Below are positions 31,974 to 44,100 of a stretch of 64,000 nucleotides of DNA, piece by piece (within the stretch, counting starts at the first letter, position 1; every line of letters starts with the position of its first letter). A program made the position numbers and the translations under genes. Source of the DNA: Deroplatys truncata (Eukaryota > Arthropoda > Insecta > Mantodea > Mantidae); contig CM060989.1 of NCBI GenBank assembly GCA_030765065.1, positions 36,819,501 to 36,883,500 on the forward strand. The letters are read 5' to 3'. The notes under the pieces are model-generated. The model worked only from the letters and a program-made list of their open reading frames with translations. It ran no database searches and was not told the DNA's origin.

Positions 31974-33324
31974 ACGGGAGAGCCAAGAAACTACAAACCG
32001 GCTGTGCAGCGTTTTTCAACTGGGCGTGTGGAAACATGATAACGTAATGCTGCTATAAACAAGGTCATGCTGTTGACGTGGTTTTTCTCTGCAGTATGAA
32101 GTGCAGTATTGAGTTGATGGAGATGTGATGTAGTTTCAAGCCAAAGGAAATGTTCAGGCTAAGAAATCTAAAAAGAAGGTGTAAGGTTCTTACCAAAGAA
32201 ACATTAAACGACATCGGTCATCGTTTGGAGAATTCGCCCCCAAAATCACTTAGGCATTCCTTATGGCTCTGTGCAAAGAGCTACCAAATTACTGAAGTTA
32301 AAACCATATAAAATAACTGTGGCACATGCTCTTCAAACAGGTGATCCTGTAATTAGGCGCACATTTTTTGAGTGGAGTCTCAATAGTGCACACAATGGCA
32401 AAATAAACCCATATTTAATATTTTTCACAGACAAGGCTTGGTTCCACCTTCATGGACAGGTGTGTACACAAAATAATCGTTATTGCAGCTCTGACAAACA
32501 TATTGTTCATGAAGTACACCTTGATGAAAAAATTGGTGTATGGTGCGCCATGAGAGGAGAAAGAGTTATGGGGCCATTTTTTTCAAGTCAACAATTGACA
32601 CCCGTATATATTTTTGTTGTTGTTGTTCACCAATTGCACTGAGGATTAATTGATCTGCATCATTTCCCCTCTGGCTTCCCAATATAAAGTCTGTAAGTTA
32701 TCACTTTTAAGGCCTTTGCATTTGGTGAGATGATGTTTGTTCAGGATGACATCATCTTCACAGAGAGTGCACTTGGGTGTAGGTAGGCATCCTATCTTGT
32801 AGAGGTACACCCGTATATATGTGAATACAATTTTGCCCCCCCTTTTTTTTAAAGAATTGACAGAGTGGTATTTTGCAACAGCTCATACAGCCAATATTTC
32901 AATGAGAACAATTGAAAGTGTGTTTGAGAACAGAATTATTAGTAGAGACTTATGGCCCCTTCGGTCCCCCGACCTAACCCCCTGCGATTTCTATCTCTGG
33001 GATAACTTAAAACATACAGTGTACAAGACAAACCCACATACCTTGGAAGAATTAAAACAAAATATCCGCCAGGAAATTTCTCCACGTGAACTACGGCGAA
33101 TGATGATAGTTTCCTAAAGAGGTGCCAAAAATGTATGGACAACAACGGTGGCCAGTTTCAGCATCTCCTTTCATAAAGTTGGTAAGTAAAGCCTTGAAAA
33201 GTAGTTTTAAAAATGTATAATTTCATCCGCGCCTTTCTAGGATAGTGCCAGACTGCAACGAGCGCTAAGGACGCAGACAGGAAAAACATCGCGCAGCCAG
33301 TTCATAGTTGTTTGGCTCTCTCTG
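31974..33324 (+). mobile_element. mariner-type element, transposase-bearing parent of the palindromic derivatives
   Basis: TA-flanked (31972-31973, 33325-33326), 1351 bp. Ends resemble GAGCCAAGAAACTAC and GTTTGGCTCTCTCTG. Transposase pieces: LLKLKPYKITVAHAL, IFFTDKAWFHLHGQ (first Asp), a V-H-L-D-E-K-I-G-V-W-C block, then ATAHTANISMRTIESVFENR (second Asp lost), LRSPDLTPCDFYLWD (third Asp) and [15 protein letters not shown]. The C-terminus and 3' UTR (33110-33324) are the sequence duplicated in inverted form in copies at 4264, 7008 and 54914. It is inserted in the THAP domain of the Kolobok-like element, and a LINE tail (32612-32806) is inserted within it. Confidence 0.82.
32612..32806 (-). mobile_element. 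195-bp LINE 3' tail with exact target duplication
   Basis: ACACCCGTATATAT occurs at 32598-32611 and again at 32807-32820, an exact 14-bp target duplication. Minus strand of the insert reads VHSLCEDDVILNKHHLTKCK, a LINE C-terminal Cys/His cluster, then LKSDNLQTLYWEAR, a stop and an (AAC)n tail. A severely 5'-truncated retrotransposition event of a LINE family not otherwise seen here. Confidence 0.85.
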
Positions 33325-33344
33325 TAAAATTGAAATGAATTAGC

Positions 33345-33524
33345 ATTTCTGGTTGGCACAAAGTTTTTGCATTTCATAGCAGCAACCCATTTGTTGTACA
33401 CATGTAGATTCTTATCACAATCAGTGAATGAGTAATAATGAACATTCATGTTTATGACAGGATTATTTGAACAACCATAAGCACTGCACACAGACATTCT
33501 TGACCTTATACCTTCACAGAACAC
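33345..33524 (-). pseudogene. THAP zinc-finger domain, N-terminus of the Kolobok-like element
   Basis: The frame has SVCSAYGCSNNP (C-x4-C pair), HYYSFTDCDKNLHVYNKWV and MKCKNFVPTRNANSFQF, matching the first two-thirds of a THAP domain (Cys pair, then the central Trp and F-x-P). The final C-x2-H pair is missing; the mariner-type element follows 20 bp later. Confidence 0.78.
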
Positions 33525-33597
33525 TAGGAAAGTGTAACACCTGTTCTACAATCACAAAATTACAATGGGAATTAAATGTAATGCAAGACTAACTATA

Positions 33598-34483
33598 CCC
33601 CTGCCGTTGAAACGTTGCGCTTGACAGCTAGCGATTAAGTTGGTACACTTGCAAAGAAACAGATGAAAAGCTTCAACCGACTTCCTAAACCAACCACAAG
33701 GCAGCATTTCAGGTGGTCTATAACAAAGCGGAAGCGGAACTCTGTTGCCAGATCTAGCTATTTCCAACCAAGTGTTTCAGCACGTGCGTCAAGTTGTTCT
33801 TTGCAAGCTAATATTGTTGATTGTTATTTATATTTGTTGTTGGTGTTCACTTATACATATATGTATTTATCTTTTTATATATATTTCATTCATATTATTT
33901 ATACAAGATGTATAAATAAGAAACAATGTTCAAAAATGACGCCGATCACCAAGTGCTGATTCATAAAGTGAAGATCTTTTGCATCAAGTTGTGTCACTTA
34001 ATAGCCAGGCATTGAAACTGTTAAGAAGGACCCAGGAATTCTTTGAACAGGAGGAGTATGAGAACGTTCATGGGCATCCCTCTATTCCTGCTGATACAGC
34101 TGTACAACGAACTGCAGCAGCTCTTGAACTAATCACAAGAACTGTATTTACAAGGTAGTGAAACTCCAAGAGAAAGAGGACAAAATTCCTGAACCATCTG
34201 GAACGCAGCGTGAGTGAAAATAACGCTGTAATCACAGCTTATAATTTGTTTTACCTCTCCTCATTGTCTCATGCAAGTTTGCATTATTGTATAGTAATAC
34301 AAAATAGTTATTGTTCATTGATGATTGCTACTTACGTACACTATTTGTATGCGCTTAGACACGATAGAAAGGAGAACAATCAGCTGTTGTTTACTAACCA
34401 CTCTGGCAACGTCGCAACCACAGTATAGCCAACGTTATGCAAAGCCACACAAACTGTCAAGTGCAAAGATTCAATGGCGGGAG
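33598..34483 (+). mobile_element. HTH-bearing DNA element (family F), copy 1
   Basis: Left CCTGCCGTTGAAACGTTGCG and right inverted TGCAAAGATTCAATGGCGG form terminal repeats continuing with CTTGACAG. A frame at about 33955-34145 reads LNSQALKLLRRTQEFFEQE, then HPSIPADTAVQRTAAALELI, like the N-terminal HTH of Tc1-type transposases. No catalytic region. Copy 2 starts at 56605. Confidence 0.68.
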
Positions 34484-34634
34484 TTTAATGCAAATGACAA
34501 TGAATAATGTGGCATGATCCTAGCCATATGGCATTACTGCGAGGTGTGCATTAAACATAAAATAACTTCTAAAATGAAAATGAGAGGATATAGAGTGACA
34601 AGGTTTTTCACAATGTGCTTAGAATTGTTTACAT

Positions 34635-34640
34635 TTTATT
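34635..34640 (-). promoter_or_regulatory. Candidate polyadenylation signal of the Aurora-like gene
   Basis: AATAAA on the minus strand about 390 bp after the stop codon at 35032. The intervening 3' UTR contains no recognised repeat; an unexplained 76-codon frame (34890-34660) lies within it. Other AATAAA-like hexamers may be used. Confidence 0.4.
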
Positions 34641-35031
34641 ATAAGAAGTCTTTAAAAATTTAATTCAATCTTCCTTTAGGTCCCTTTTCAGTTAGATATA
34701 CAGACAATGGTCTGTAGAACATGTCCTGCATTAGATTGTTAAGTTTTCTTTTAATCATAATTTCATTATATTTACTTTGTGTTTTAATTCTAATAGACAA
34801 AGCATTTAAACATTTGTTTTCAGTCCCATTGTACTCCATAGGTCTGCCAAAAGCTAATATTAGCTTGTACTCAAGTACCTTTTCAGGCACAATTAAGCAC
34901 CTTCATACATGACTCTCATTAAACATAAATGAAGAGAACATGCTCACATTACAAGTGTAATACAACTAACCTATTCTGTAGCAAAACATATTATTCTTAA
35001 AACAAAGAACATATCACATGTAATGCATTGC

Positions 35032-35127
35032 TCAACACTTCTGTTTTGGCTTGACATACTGGAGTATCCATGGATGTCTCATAATATCAAGCAAAGGCAA
35101 ACGTTCAAGAGGGTTTCGCCGCAAAAG
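35032..35127 (-). CDS. Aurora-like kinase exon 6
   Basis: Encodes [20 protein letters not shown] and an eleven-residue tail before TGA. Contains the conserved Arg of kinase subdomain XI and the closing H-P-W of the C-lobe. Acceptor TTTGTTTCAG, phase 0. Confidence 0.9.
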   Translation of the reverse strand, partial: LLRRNPLERLPLLDIMRHPWILQYVKPKQKC

Positions 35128-38100
35128 CTGAAACAAAACAAAAGCATTTTAATTCACAATAAAATTGCTTTGGTGGACTTTGTGACAGTGATGAGTCTAT
35201 AATTATTGAGTCGATTGTAACACTACGTCACTTACTTGTTTTTATAATGAATACAGTAATTAATCTGTCGTCAAACACAGGAATCACCTAATGAATTTCG
35301 AACTACCATTACCCAGCAGCCTTTGGAGGCTCATCAGCCCAGCACCAGAGAACACCACTAACCACACACATATCCAGACAATAACTGACAAAATCAGTTG
35401 AAAACATGCTGACTATGGGAGCAAACCGTTCTCCCAAAACGCGTTCAAGTAAGAACATTTTAGTGATGTAGTGTAACTCTCTCTATTTTAAATAATGAAT
35501 ACATGTTTCAGGAGCTAATTGCTCCCATCCTCAGTTCCCTGTCGACTGCCCGCATCCTTCGTCTTGGTTGTTAGCTGGATCTCTGGTGGCGGTTGGAAGA
35601 ACTTCTTCAAAAGTTAGTCTCCTGGCACTTTCAATGGGAACTACTACAAACAGAACTCAGGCCTAGCTATGGACAGTCCACTTTCACCACTACTGGCAGA
35701 ACTCTTCATCAGCAATATACAGACAAGAGTCACGAAGGCTTTCCCCTGGATATTCAAAAGACGGTACCGCTAGGTTGATATTCTTGCAACAGTCCCAGAA
35801 AAACACTTGGAAGATGCACTAAAATTATTGAACCTTCAGGAAAAATCCATAAATTTCACAATGGAAAAAGAACAAAATGGACAACTCCCTTTCCTTGAGC
35901 TTAAAATCATCAAGAAAGAAAACCACCTACTCTGTATTCACTCTTAAGTTGATCAGCATCAAAACAAACTCCAAGTGACCAGTGCACCGCTATAATGCAT
36001 CCTTCCGCCTTTCATACTGTCACACTTTCAGACCATGTGGCGAGTACAAGCGGCACGTAGTGCAAAAAGGAACAGAGTCCTTATTTCGACGATTGAAACG
36101 GTGACTAGCATATTCTGTTAAGGGTTAAAGGTGATAAGATTGCACATATAATAATAGTTAATTCTAAAATAAATGAGTGAAAAATAAAGTAACAAATATG
36201 CGATAACCTAATTTATTCGCACTTTGGATGCGGCACTTTATTAACTATTGGCAGCTCATTTTAAAAAAGAAATTGTGTACTGTTACGCGAATTGCATTCT
36301 TCTTAAGATCACTACATTCTTGCATCGCGTATTTCATATGCTTTCTTTTTCTCCAGGTGTAACCACTTATCTCGTTTCAGATTTTTCTGCACAAGCACTG
36401 TTTATACTTGTACTCGAAACATCAGTGAACTCAGAAGTTAATTTCACCATTTCTTTCGTGGAAAGTGTTGGATATTTCTCACATAACTTATAATAAAGAT
36501 TCAACACTATTGTTTTTTCACCACTAGTCAATAGTTTGCGCGGCTAATGCTTTACGCAATTTGACGAAAACACAACAGCAAATTCAACATCCGCCATGAT
36601 ACTACACACAACTGCTGGTTTCTGGCTGTAAACAATATTCTGCGCCTACCCGGATGTCAGGTGACTCATACGAATTGCGTCATGGGACTTGTAGCTATTT
36701 TTACGGTATAAATCAGTGTTAAATAAAACCTTAGGTATTTGTATTGAATATTATACTATTTAAGGATAAATTCACTCTAAAATTTAGAGATTAGCATGGG
36801 ACTACTTTCCTGGGCGCATTGTTACCATGTTGCAACACGGTGCACTGACCACGTGGGTTTGTTTTGCCGCGGATCAACCTAAGGTTGAATACAGAGTAAC
36901 ATTCGGCATCTCCAGGAAACCCCCACTCACACAAATAGCTACATAAAACAAAACAGTTTCAATCCCGTTCACCAGCAGCATGCAGCACTCTGATACACTG
37001 ACTGGTCAATGTTCCTATGAACAAAGAGGAATACACATTTGAGCTAAACAACATATTGGACATAGCTACAGAAAAGGGATTCAGGCCAGAAACAATACAT
37101 AAGAAAATAAACAGAGCCGTGAGCAAAAATAAAATAAAAGAAGTTACCACATTCATCCCTACCGAAAAAGAAAAGATGATCTTCAAAATATTCACATACC
37201 ACCCAACAGCTTTCTACAAATTCCAGAGAATCTTCAAGCAACACATCTCTTAGGCCTCAAAAAACAATTACACCATCAAAAACCTGCTAAACCCCGAACT
37301 AAAAGATGACATCCCACAGGAGAACAAACCAGGAATATACCAGATCAGCTGCAATGACTGCGAAAAAATCTACATTGGGAAAACCAAAAGAAATATAAAA
37401 ACAAGAGCAAAAGAACACTTCAGTTACATAAAGCAAAAACAGGAAGGTAAATCAGCAGTAGCTTGGCACTTTTGGAGAGACAAACACATCATAGACAGAA
37501 ACCCGAAAATAATAAAAAACATCTCAGATAAAGCAGAACTTACAACTTGGGAAAACATTTACATTTCGAAAAACAGAAACCGCACTTAAAATTTTGAAAC
37601 CCCACCAGGAGACTTACTTTTGAAGAAGTTCTTCCAACCGCCACCAGAGATCAAGCTAACAACCAAGACAAAGGATGTGGGCAGTCAACAGGGTACTGAG
37701 GATGGTAGCAATTAGCCCCTGAAACATGTATTTGTTATAAAAACAACAAGAGCTGTAGTGTTACAATCGACTAATAATTAGGAAATCAAAAGCATGTTTA
37801 TGTTGTATAAGTTTCTTAAGGAAAACATTTTGCTTATCCTCAAGCATAAATTTATGAATGACTTAAAATCAGGGCAGAGTGCTGCAAAAGTGGCTTCATA
37901 TTTGGTCTTGCTAGAAATGGATGGTTACCCTGAAAAGAGATCTAAACCACAAAATATCAAAGGTTGAGCTTACACTGAAATAATGATCCATCAATGGATG
38001 TCGGCCTGATGAATGGGAAACAACATATTTCCCTTTCAGAAATTATTTATTTTCCATTTTGGTAAACAGTGATCTATCTGTAAATAAAAATACAGCTTTT

Positions 38101-41100
38101 CTTCATGTTCCCAAAATTTGTAGTTTGTGGGTTAGATCTCTTTTCCAGGTAACTATTCAATTCCTGAAGGAACAATGAGTACAGTGACCAGTTCTACCCA
38201 CACCCCCTTAGATAGTGTTTAACACTTGTTTTTACTGCGTATGGCACCACAGGAGGTGGACACTGATGATTATAACTCAGCATTTGCCTATTTTGTTCCT
38301 ATTATGGCTTTCCTTTTTTTTTCTCTCTCTCTCTCTCTCTCCTTGTAATGAGAACTTTTATCAAGATGTTTGCTATTGGCAGTTATTTGTTAATGTGATG
38401 TTAAACTTTGTATTGCAATTAACAAATTAACATTTCGCGCTCTGAGCCAATGAGCCACTGTAGACAACATGCCTAAGGAAGTTTGTAATATCGACATTCC
38501 TTTCCTAATGTCAGCAGTTGCATTGTTTCATGCAATAATAAAACAGTGGCTACTTAGCACAATAAAGCTTGGTAAATTTCAACTATATAAAAAAAAAGGG
38601 TACTTCCCTGGTGTTTGCCAAATGAGGACTGAGGAAAACCCGGCAAAAATTATGGTCAGGAAGGACCTTTACCCATAAATAAAAGTGATTAAATGTTTAT
38701 CCATTATTATTAATAATATTTCTGTCTTTCACAGTTTTGTGTATTGTTGAGGAATGATGGGTTTCACTATAGTGAATTATTGGAATAGCAGCTGACACAT
38801 AATTTCAAGTACGAGGGTGGTCTGAAAAGTTTCCGACCTCAACATGAAGATGGCAGCGCTCGTAAATAAAAGCTAGTGAATTTCGTTGTTCATCTGTTGA
38901 CAGTTACTCACCAAAGTTTCAGCCATTTTGGATGCTCAGTTGTTATGTAACAGTCGTTTGAGTGAGGTGATGTGAGTGTTTTTATGAAAATGGACAAAAT
39001 CGAGTATCGAGCTGTCATTAAATATTTGTTTTTGAAAGGCCTACGCAAACCAAAGATAAGTTGGATTCTGTGTATGGGGACTCTGCACCATCATTTACCG
39101 CAGTGAAATTTTGGGCAGCTGAATTTAAATGTGACTGTAAGAGCTTGGGAGACGATGAACGTTCGGGACGTCCAAAAATTGCAACCGACGAAAACATCGC
39201 CAAAGTTCACCAAATGGTTCTAGACGACAGTCGAATTAAAGTGAGAAAGATAGCAGAGGCTATGAACATGTCAAAAGAACATGTTTGTCACATATTAAAT
39301 CAACATTTACAGATGAGAAAGCCGTCCGCATGTTGGGTGCCATTTGCTCACATTTGACCAAAAACGTGTTCGAATGAACATTTCCAACACACTGTTGGCG
39401 CAATAAATCCGAGTTTTTCGCGCCAATTAATTACTGTAGATGAAACTTGGATACACCATTATACGCCCGAAACAAAAATACAGTCCAAACAATGGACTGC
39501 AAAGTGGGAACCGGCTCCAAAAAAAAAAGCAAAAGCTGTTTTTTCGGCTGGGAAAGTGATGGCAACTGTTTTTTGGGATAGTCATGGAGTTATTTTAATC
39601 GATATCTTCAAAAAGGAAAAACCATTACAGGAGCATACTACGCATCATTACGTGACAAGCTGAAGGCAGAACTTGCGGAAAAATGGCCACATTTGCAGAA
39701 AAAGAAAATCCTGTTTCACCAAGACACACCTCAGCGGTTGCAATGGCGAAAATCCACGAATTACAGTTTGAACTGCTTGACCATCCGCCTTACTCACCAG
39801 ATCTAGCCCCAAGCAACTTCTTTTTGTTCCCTCATCTGAAAATTGCGCTCGGAGGACAAAGATTTTCGTCAAATGAAGAGACAACCACCTCCATGAACAA
39901 TTATTTTGCAGAGAAAAATGCCGAGTACTATTTGGACGGGTTACAGAGATGGGAGCATCGCTGGGAGAAGTGTGTAGAGTTACAAGGAGACTAATGAAAA
40001 ATAAAAAAAAATTTCTGAAAAAATGTCTTATCTTTATTAGGTCAGAAACTTTTCAGACCACCCTCGTATATGCTTGGGCATCAGTTTTATTATTTTTAAA
40101 GCAAAATTTACCTTTCTGATGAGATCCTTAGCACCATCTGGTACATGGCTTGGGAAATGCAGATCCACTTTCTTTATACGACAATATGTGGTTTCACTAT
40201 CCTTAGACTCAAATGGAGGCTTCCCTACCAAAAATTCATAACACAGCACACCAATGCACCAGTGATCAACATGTTCATTATAAGTCTTGCCCTCCACCAT
40301 TTCAGGAGGCAGGTAATCAAGAGTGCCGCACATTGTTTTACGCCTGAAAGAGAGAAAGCAGGTTTACATTAAACCTTTTTCACTATAAGCTGAAAGGAGA
40401 AGTAAACAAAACCACGTGACAAGAGAGCACCTCATTGGCTGGTGGGCAAACTACAACCTTTCCTGCTTAGCATGTCGTCTCTTCCTGAGAACAGCTCGGA
40501 TCAGATCGAACATTTTGTGGTTATTCTTGTGCAGAGAAATTTAAAAAATCCATTATTGTAACAGTTCAATTTATGAAACTAAATGTGTTTGTTTAGATTC
40601 ACCTATAACTAAATGAACTGTTATAACAGAGGGCTTAAGAGACTATGCACAGGCGCTGCAGTTCGTTTCCGATTTCTGGATGAGCTGCCAGTGTACTTTT
40701 GGAACGTGTTGAGAAAATCACTACGTTTCCATGAGGAACTGAAATCAATTTGAGTCCAATTCCATACTGAATGCGATCCACATTTCCATGTTAAATTCAA
40801 TACGTATTGAGATCGATTTGGATACACAAAGTTCGAGAATAAAATAATTCAAGCTTTTATGTTGGCCAACTTGGATTTAGGTTGCCGAACCTGTTAAACA
40901 TATGTTAATTTGTTTTTCTGTATACTTTAAGTGGATTTTGAGCTTACTGAATGTTTTTGAGAATAAATTGTGAATGATGAAAACAATAAAAGTGGCTTTG
41001 CTGTGTGTTTTTTACATGCGTGATTAACGATTTCCGCTAATAAAAACAAAACGACAAGCGTGCAGTGTCTTACGAGTATAGTAGAGGATAGCATCTTTGG

Positions 41101-44100
41101 TGTATTCAATACGATTTGAATACGGTAGGTGTTTCCATGCAACAAATTTCAATCCGATTCTACTTTCTAAGAGTTGGCCATTGTTTAGCAATAATTGAAT
41201 TTCTTTGTTAGTGATGCAGAATTGTTGCTCGAATAGCTTGGGTCGCGTTTGTTTTCTGTTGTGTTTTAACCTATAGTGCTAATCATTTTTTTTTAACTTG
41301 ACTCATAAAAGGTTAAAGCAAAAGTGTATATTCATATAGTCATTAAGTGAATGATTTCTAAAGCCTGAAGTTAAGAACAGTTTAATCCAGTACTTTTAAT
41401 CACAGATCCCAAACTGTTCAGCTACAACTTTCATTTGTCTTCTCTTAGTACTCTGTTAGAAGTTTAGGATGTAAGGCAAAATATAGGAATAAGGCATACA
41501 AGGTTTAAATGCAAATGGTACTCAAGCTGCGCAATAAACTGTGTTTGCATTCTGTCTGAAGCAATTTCCTCTCACAGGTACGTCATCCTCCATGTGGTGC
41601 TGCTTGACAGAGTGATACAATTAAGTTTTGTTTACTTCTCCTTTCAGCTTACAGTGAAAAAGGAATAGTTTATGTATTTGCCAGTGTTTCTGCATTAGTG
41701 AACTAAGAAGAAACTGTAATACAAAAGCTCGTGCACATGAATTTAGCAGAACACATTATGAACTAAGAACTTAATGAACTGGTAGTTTGGAAATTTTGCA
41801 GTTCTCACATTTCACAACTATTAACAATATAATAATCTTTATTGTCAAAGAGCAGTATCTAACTGCTATAGACATAGTCATAAAACCTGTATGATTACAC
41901 CTTACAATATACAAGCGGGTAACACAGAATATCAATAGTTTTCTTAATTATATAATTAGATAACCCATAATAATCTGTAGATTTGGATGATATTCACCCT
42001 GTCAATTTTCCCTCTGAAATATGCATTCTTTCCTCCTAATTCTCATCTGAAGCTAGTAAACCACCAAGTGAGATTACGTTGCTCCTAAATGGTCAGTCCT
42101 CAGCTGTTAGGCTTCAATACAAACTACTTCATCTGAACAGTTCACAATAAAGAGAATGATTTAATCGGTTCAAAGGAACAGACAGATAGAACTATTATTA
42201 AAATATATTAGACAGAAATGTCTTGTGTGCCTGTGAATCTATGAACAGTGTTTATTAAAAAACAAGTTGCATATATATCCAAATTTGTAAAGAATGCAAG
42301 CCTAAGGTTTTTATTCAATTTACCCAACCTCATGAAAAATTATTGTGCTTCCCCTCTCCCTTTCTTTCAAAAATGGCTTTAAGAATACTAATTAAAATTT
42401 TTTAATTTTGAGATGCCTTCTGACAAATGAAGTGTATATCATCATTGCACGTGCTAAATTGGCAATGTGCAAATTTTGTTAAATTTGAGCTAAGTGCACT
42501 CCAGTGATCAGAATATTGCCTAGATTTGCTCCGTGAAACAAGACATGTGTATAAATCATGGTCTAGCTTGTGAAGATGTTTGAAAAAAGCCTGATGGGCT
42601 TGAATTATGTTACCTGCATGTCAATAAACACTGTCAAAATTATTTCACAGTTGATAATACTTTCTCAATCATGCAAAGTAGAGGGAAACATTTAGTGAAA
42701 CTGGCTCTTGAATTTCAACCAAATGAAGATCCTAATGCTAAAAAGTGTGAAATGCCAATGGAAATCATGGCCTCAGGTATGTAAGTATTTCATCCCACAA
42801 TCAGTAGGAAGTAGATCAGTTGTAATTATTGCAATCTGAAATAAATACACATTTCACATAAACATTGTACAGGGTTGTTAATACAGATAGTGGCCAGTAG
42901 AGTGTGGCTATTTCTCTATTTCTCGCCTGCAACTCTAGTCAGTTGGGATCAGCTGGAGCACATGATTCTCAAGGACTGGCCATGTTATATGCACTTGTCT
43001 GTTTACATTGTGTATTAGTTTACGTGTTACCTAGTGTTATTATTGTTCTTTGTTAATTATGCCACCATTCAGCGTTGATGTGTTGAATGTTTATGTGCAA
43101 TAATTACACGACAGCTAATTCTTGCAAGAGAAGTGATAAGGTGCTTTGCAAGAGAATACCCTGGTATTTATGTTCCAAATAGAGAAACTGTTTAATGACT
43201 TGTTACAAAATTCCAAGAGACAGGATTTGTGAACGATAGGAAATGTGTAACGAGCCATGTGAGGCACAATAAAGGAACGTCTTGAACATTTGCCAAAAAA
43301 ATCACTGTCTTTTTGCTCAGTAAACAGAGGTGTCAATATCCTCTGTGCCAGAAATGTAAGCAAATTACTTAAAACCCCACAATTATGAGGACAACATTTT
43401 CAACATCGCTTATAACACAGGTTAGTGTTCCATTATTATTATTTTCAGTAATGCTTTCAGTAAACATTTTACTCCTGATGATTCTGTGCATCTTTCTTGC
43501 ATAATCTACTGCACTCCGCCAACCACTAATTGTATTAACTACCCTGTATCAGTTCATTGTAGTGCTCACTTTCAAAATTACATTTTCCAAATTTTATTTT
43601 GCAGACACGGTCAATATATTGCCATTGGGATAATACGAGGGTCATCCAGAAACTAAGTCCCGATGAGAGATAACGAGAACAAAATCATCACTAATTAAGG
43701 GATATTTATTGAAATAATTACATATATTCACTGGCTACTTTTCAACATAGTCACCACCATTGTTGAGGCATTTATTGTAATGGTGCACCATTGATTGAAT
43801 GCCCAAGTCATAGGAGTCTGCCGCCAATGTCCGGAGCCACGAAGTCGCTTCATTCTGCACCTCAGGGTCATTGTGGAAACGTTTTCCTGCCAGAAAACAC
43901 TTGGTGCAAGGTCAGGGCTGTAGGGTGGATGGTCGAAGATCTCCCATACAAACTGATTTAACACAGTTTGTGTAGTGTTGGCTGTATGGGGCCTTGCATT
44001 GTCATGCAATAGTGTAATGCCTCTTGTCAACATTCCACGTCTCTTGTTTTGGATTTTCCTTCTCAATTTATGCAATGTCTGACAATACTGATCAGCATTT

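Larger units (their letters stand above)
25585..33524 (-). mobile_element. THAP-DDE (Kolobok-like) transposon shattered by nested insertions
   Basis: Minus-strand pieces appear in the order expected for one protein. They are: a THAP zinc finger (33524-33345); the end of THAP with SPRLKDNVVPLNIF (about 31900); a cysteine-rich part with CMNGHTCEW and GMTFNCFLAFSKTI (31567-31166); a catalytic block CWDGQYDSPGFSAK (29415-29230); VPDRHVGITALMKK (about 29150); LWWASATCEND (about 28985); FHHTGRLKSYHDECLKYVPK (27275 onward); and STRSSALDHN with a C-terminal tail (25885-25585). The D-S-P-G and H-T-G blocks recall Kolobok-type transposases, a name given from memory. Between the pieces lie a mariner, a SINE, a HTH-bearing MITE, a PLE and a second mariner-type element. 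Inactive. Confidence 0.68.
35195..37790 (+). mobile_element. Penelope-like element (PLE) in kinase intron 5
   Basis: Inverted ends: 35195-35225 and 35500-35630 match 37605-37790 in reverse (blocks GTCGATTGTAACAC and AAGTTCTTCCAACCGCC). Plus-strand RT remnant at about 35635-35930 reads [19 protein letters not shown] and [18 protein letters not shown]. After a MITE insertion (35939-36887) the frame continues [35 protein letters not shown], then the GIY-YIG nuclease [32 protein letters not shown] and [16 protein letters not shown]-terminal part missing; one stop between thumb and nuclease. Both terminal repeats carry hammerhead-like motifs. Confidence 0.87.

Noticed and set aside
34660-34890. 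76-codon minus-strand frame after the kinase stop
   Set aside because: Lies in the presumed 3' UTR, no recognised motif, no splice signals; kept only as a remark.
35500-37790. LTR retrotransposon
   Set aside because: Terminal repeats are inverted, and the GIY-YIG nuclease plus RT pattern fit a Penelope-like element; no gag, protease or integrase.
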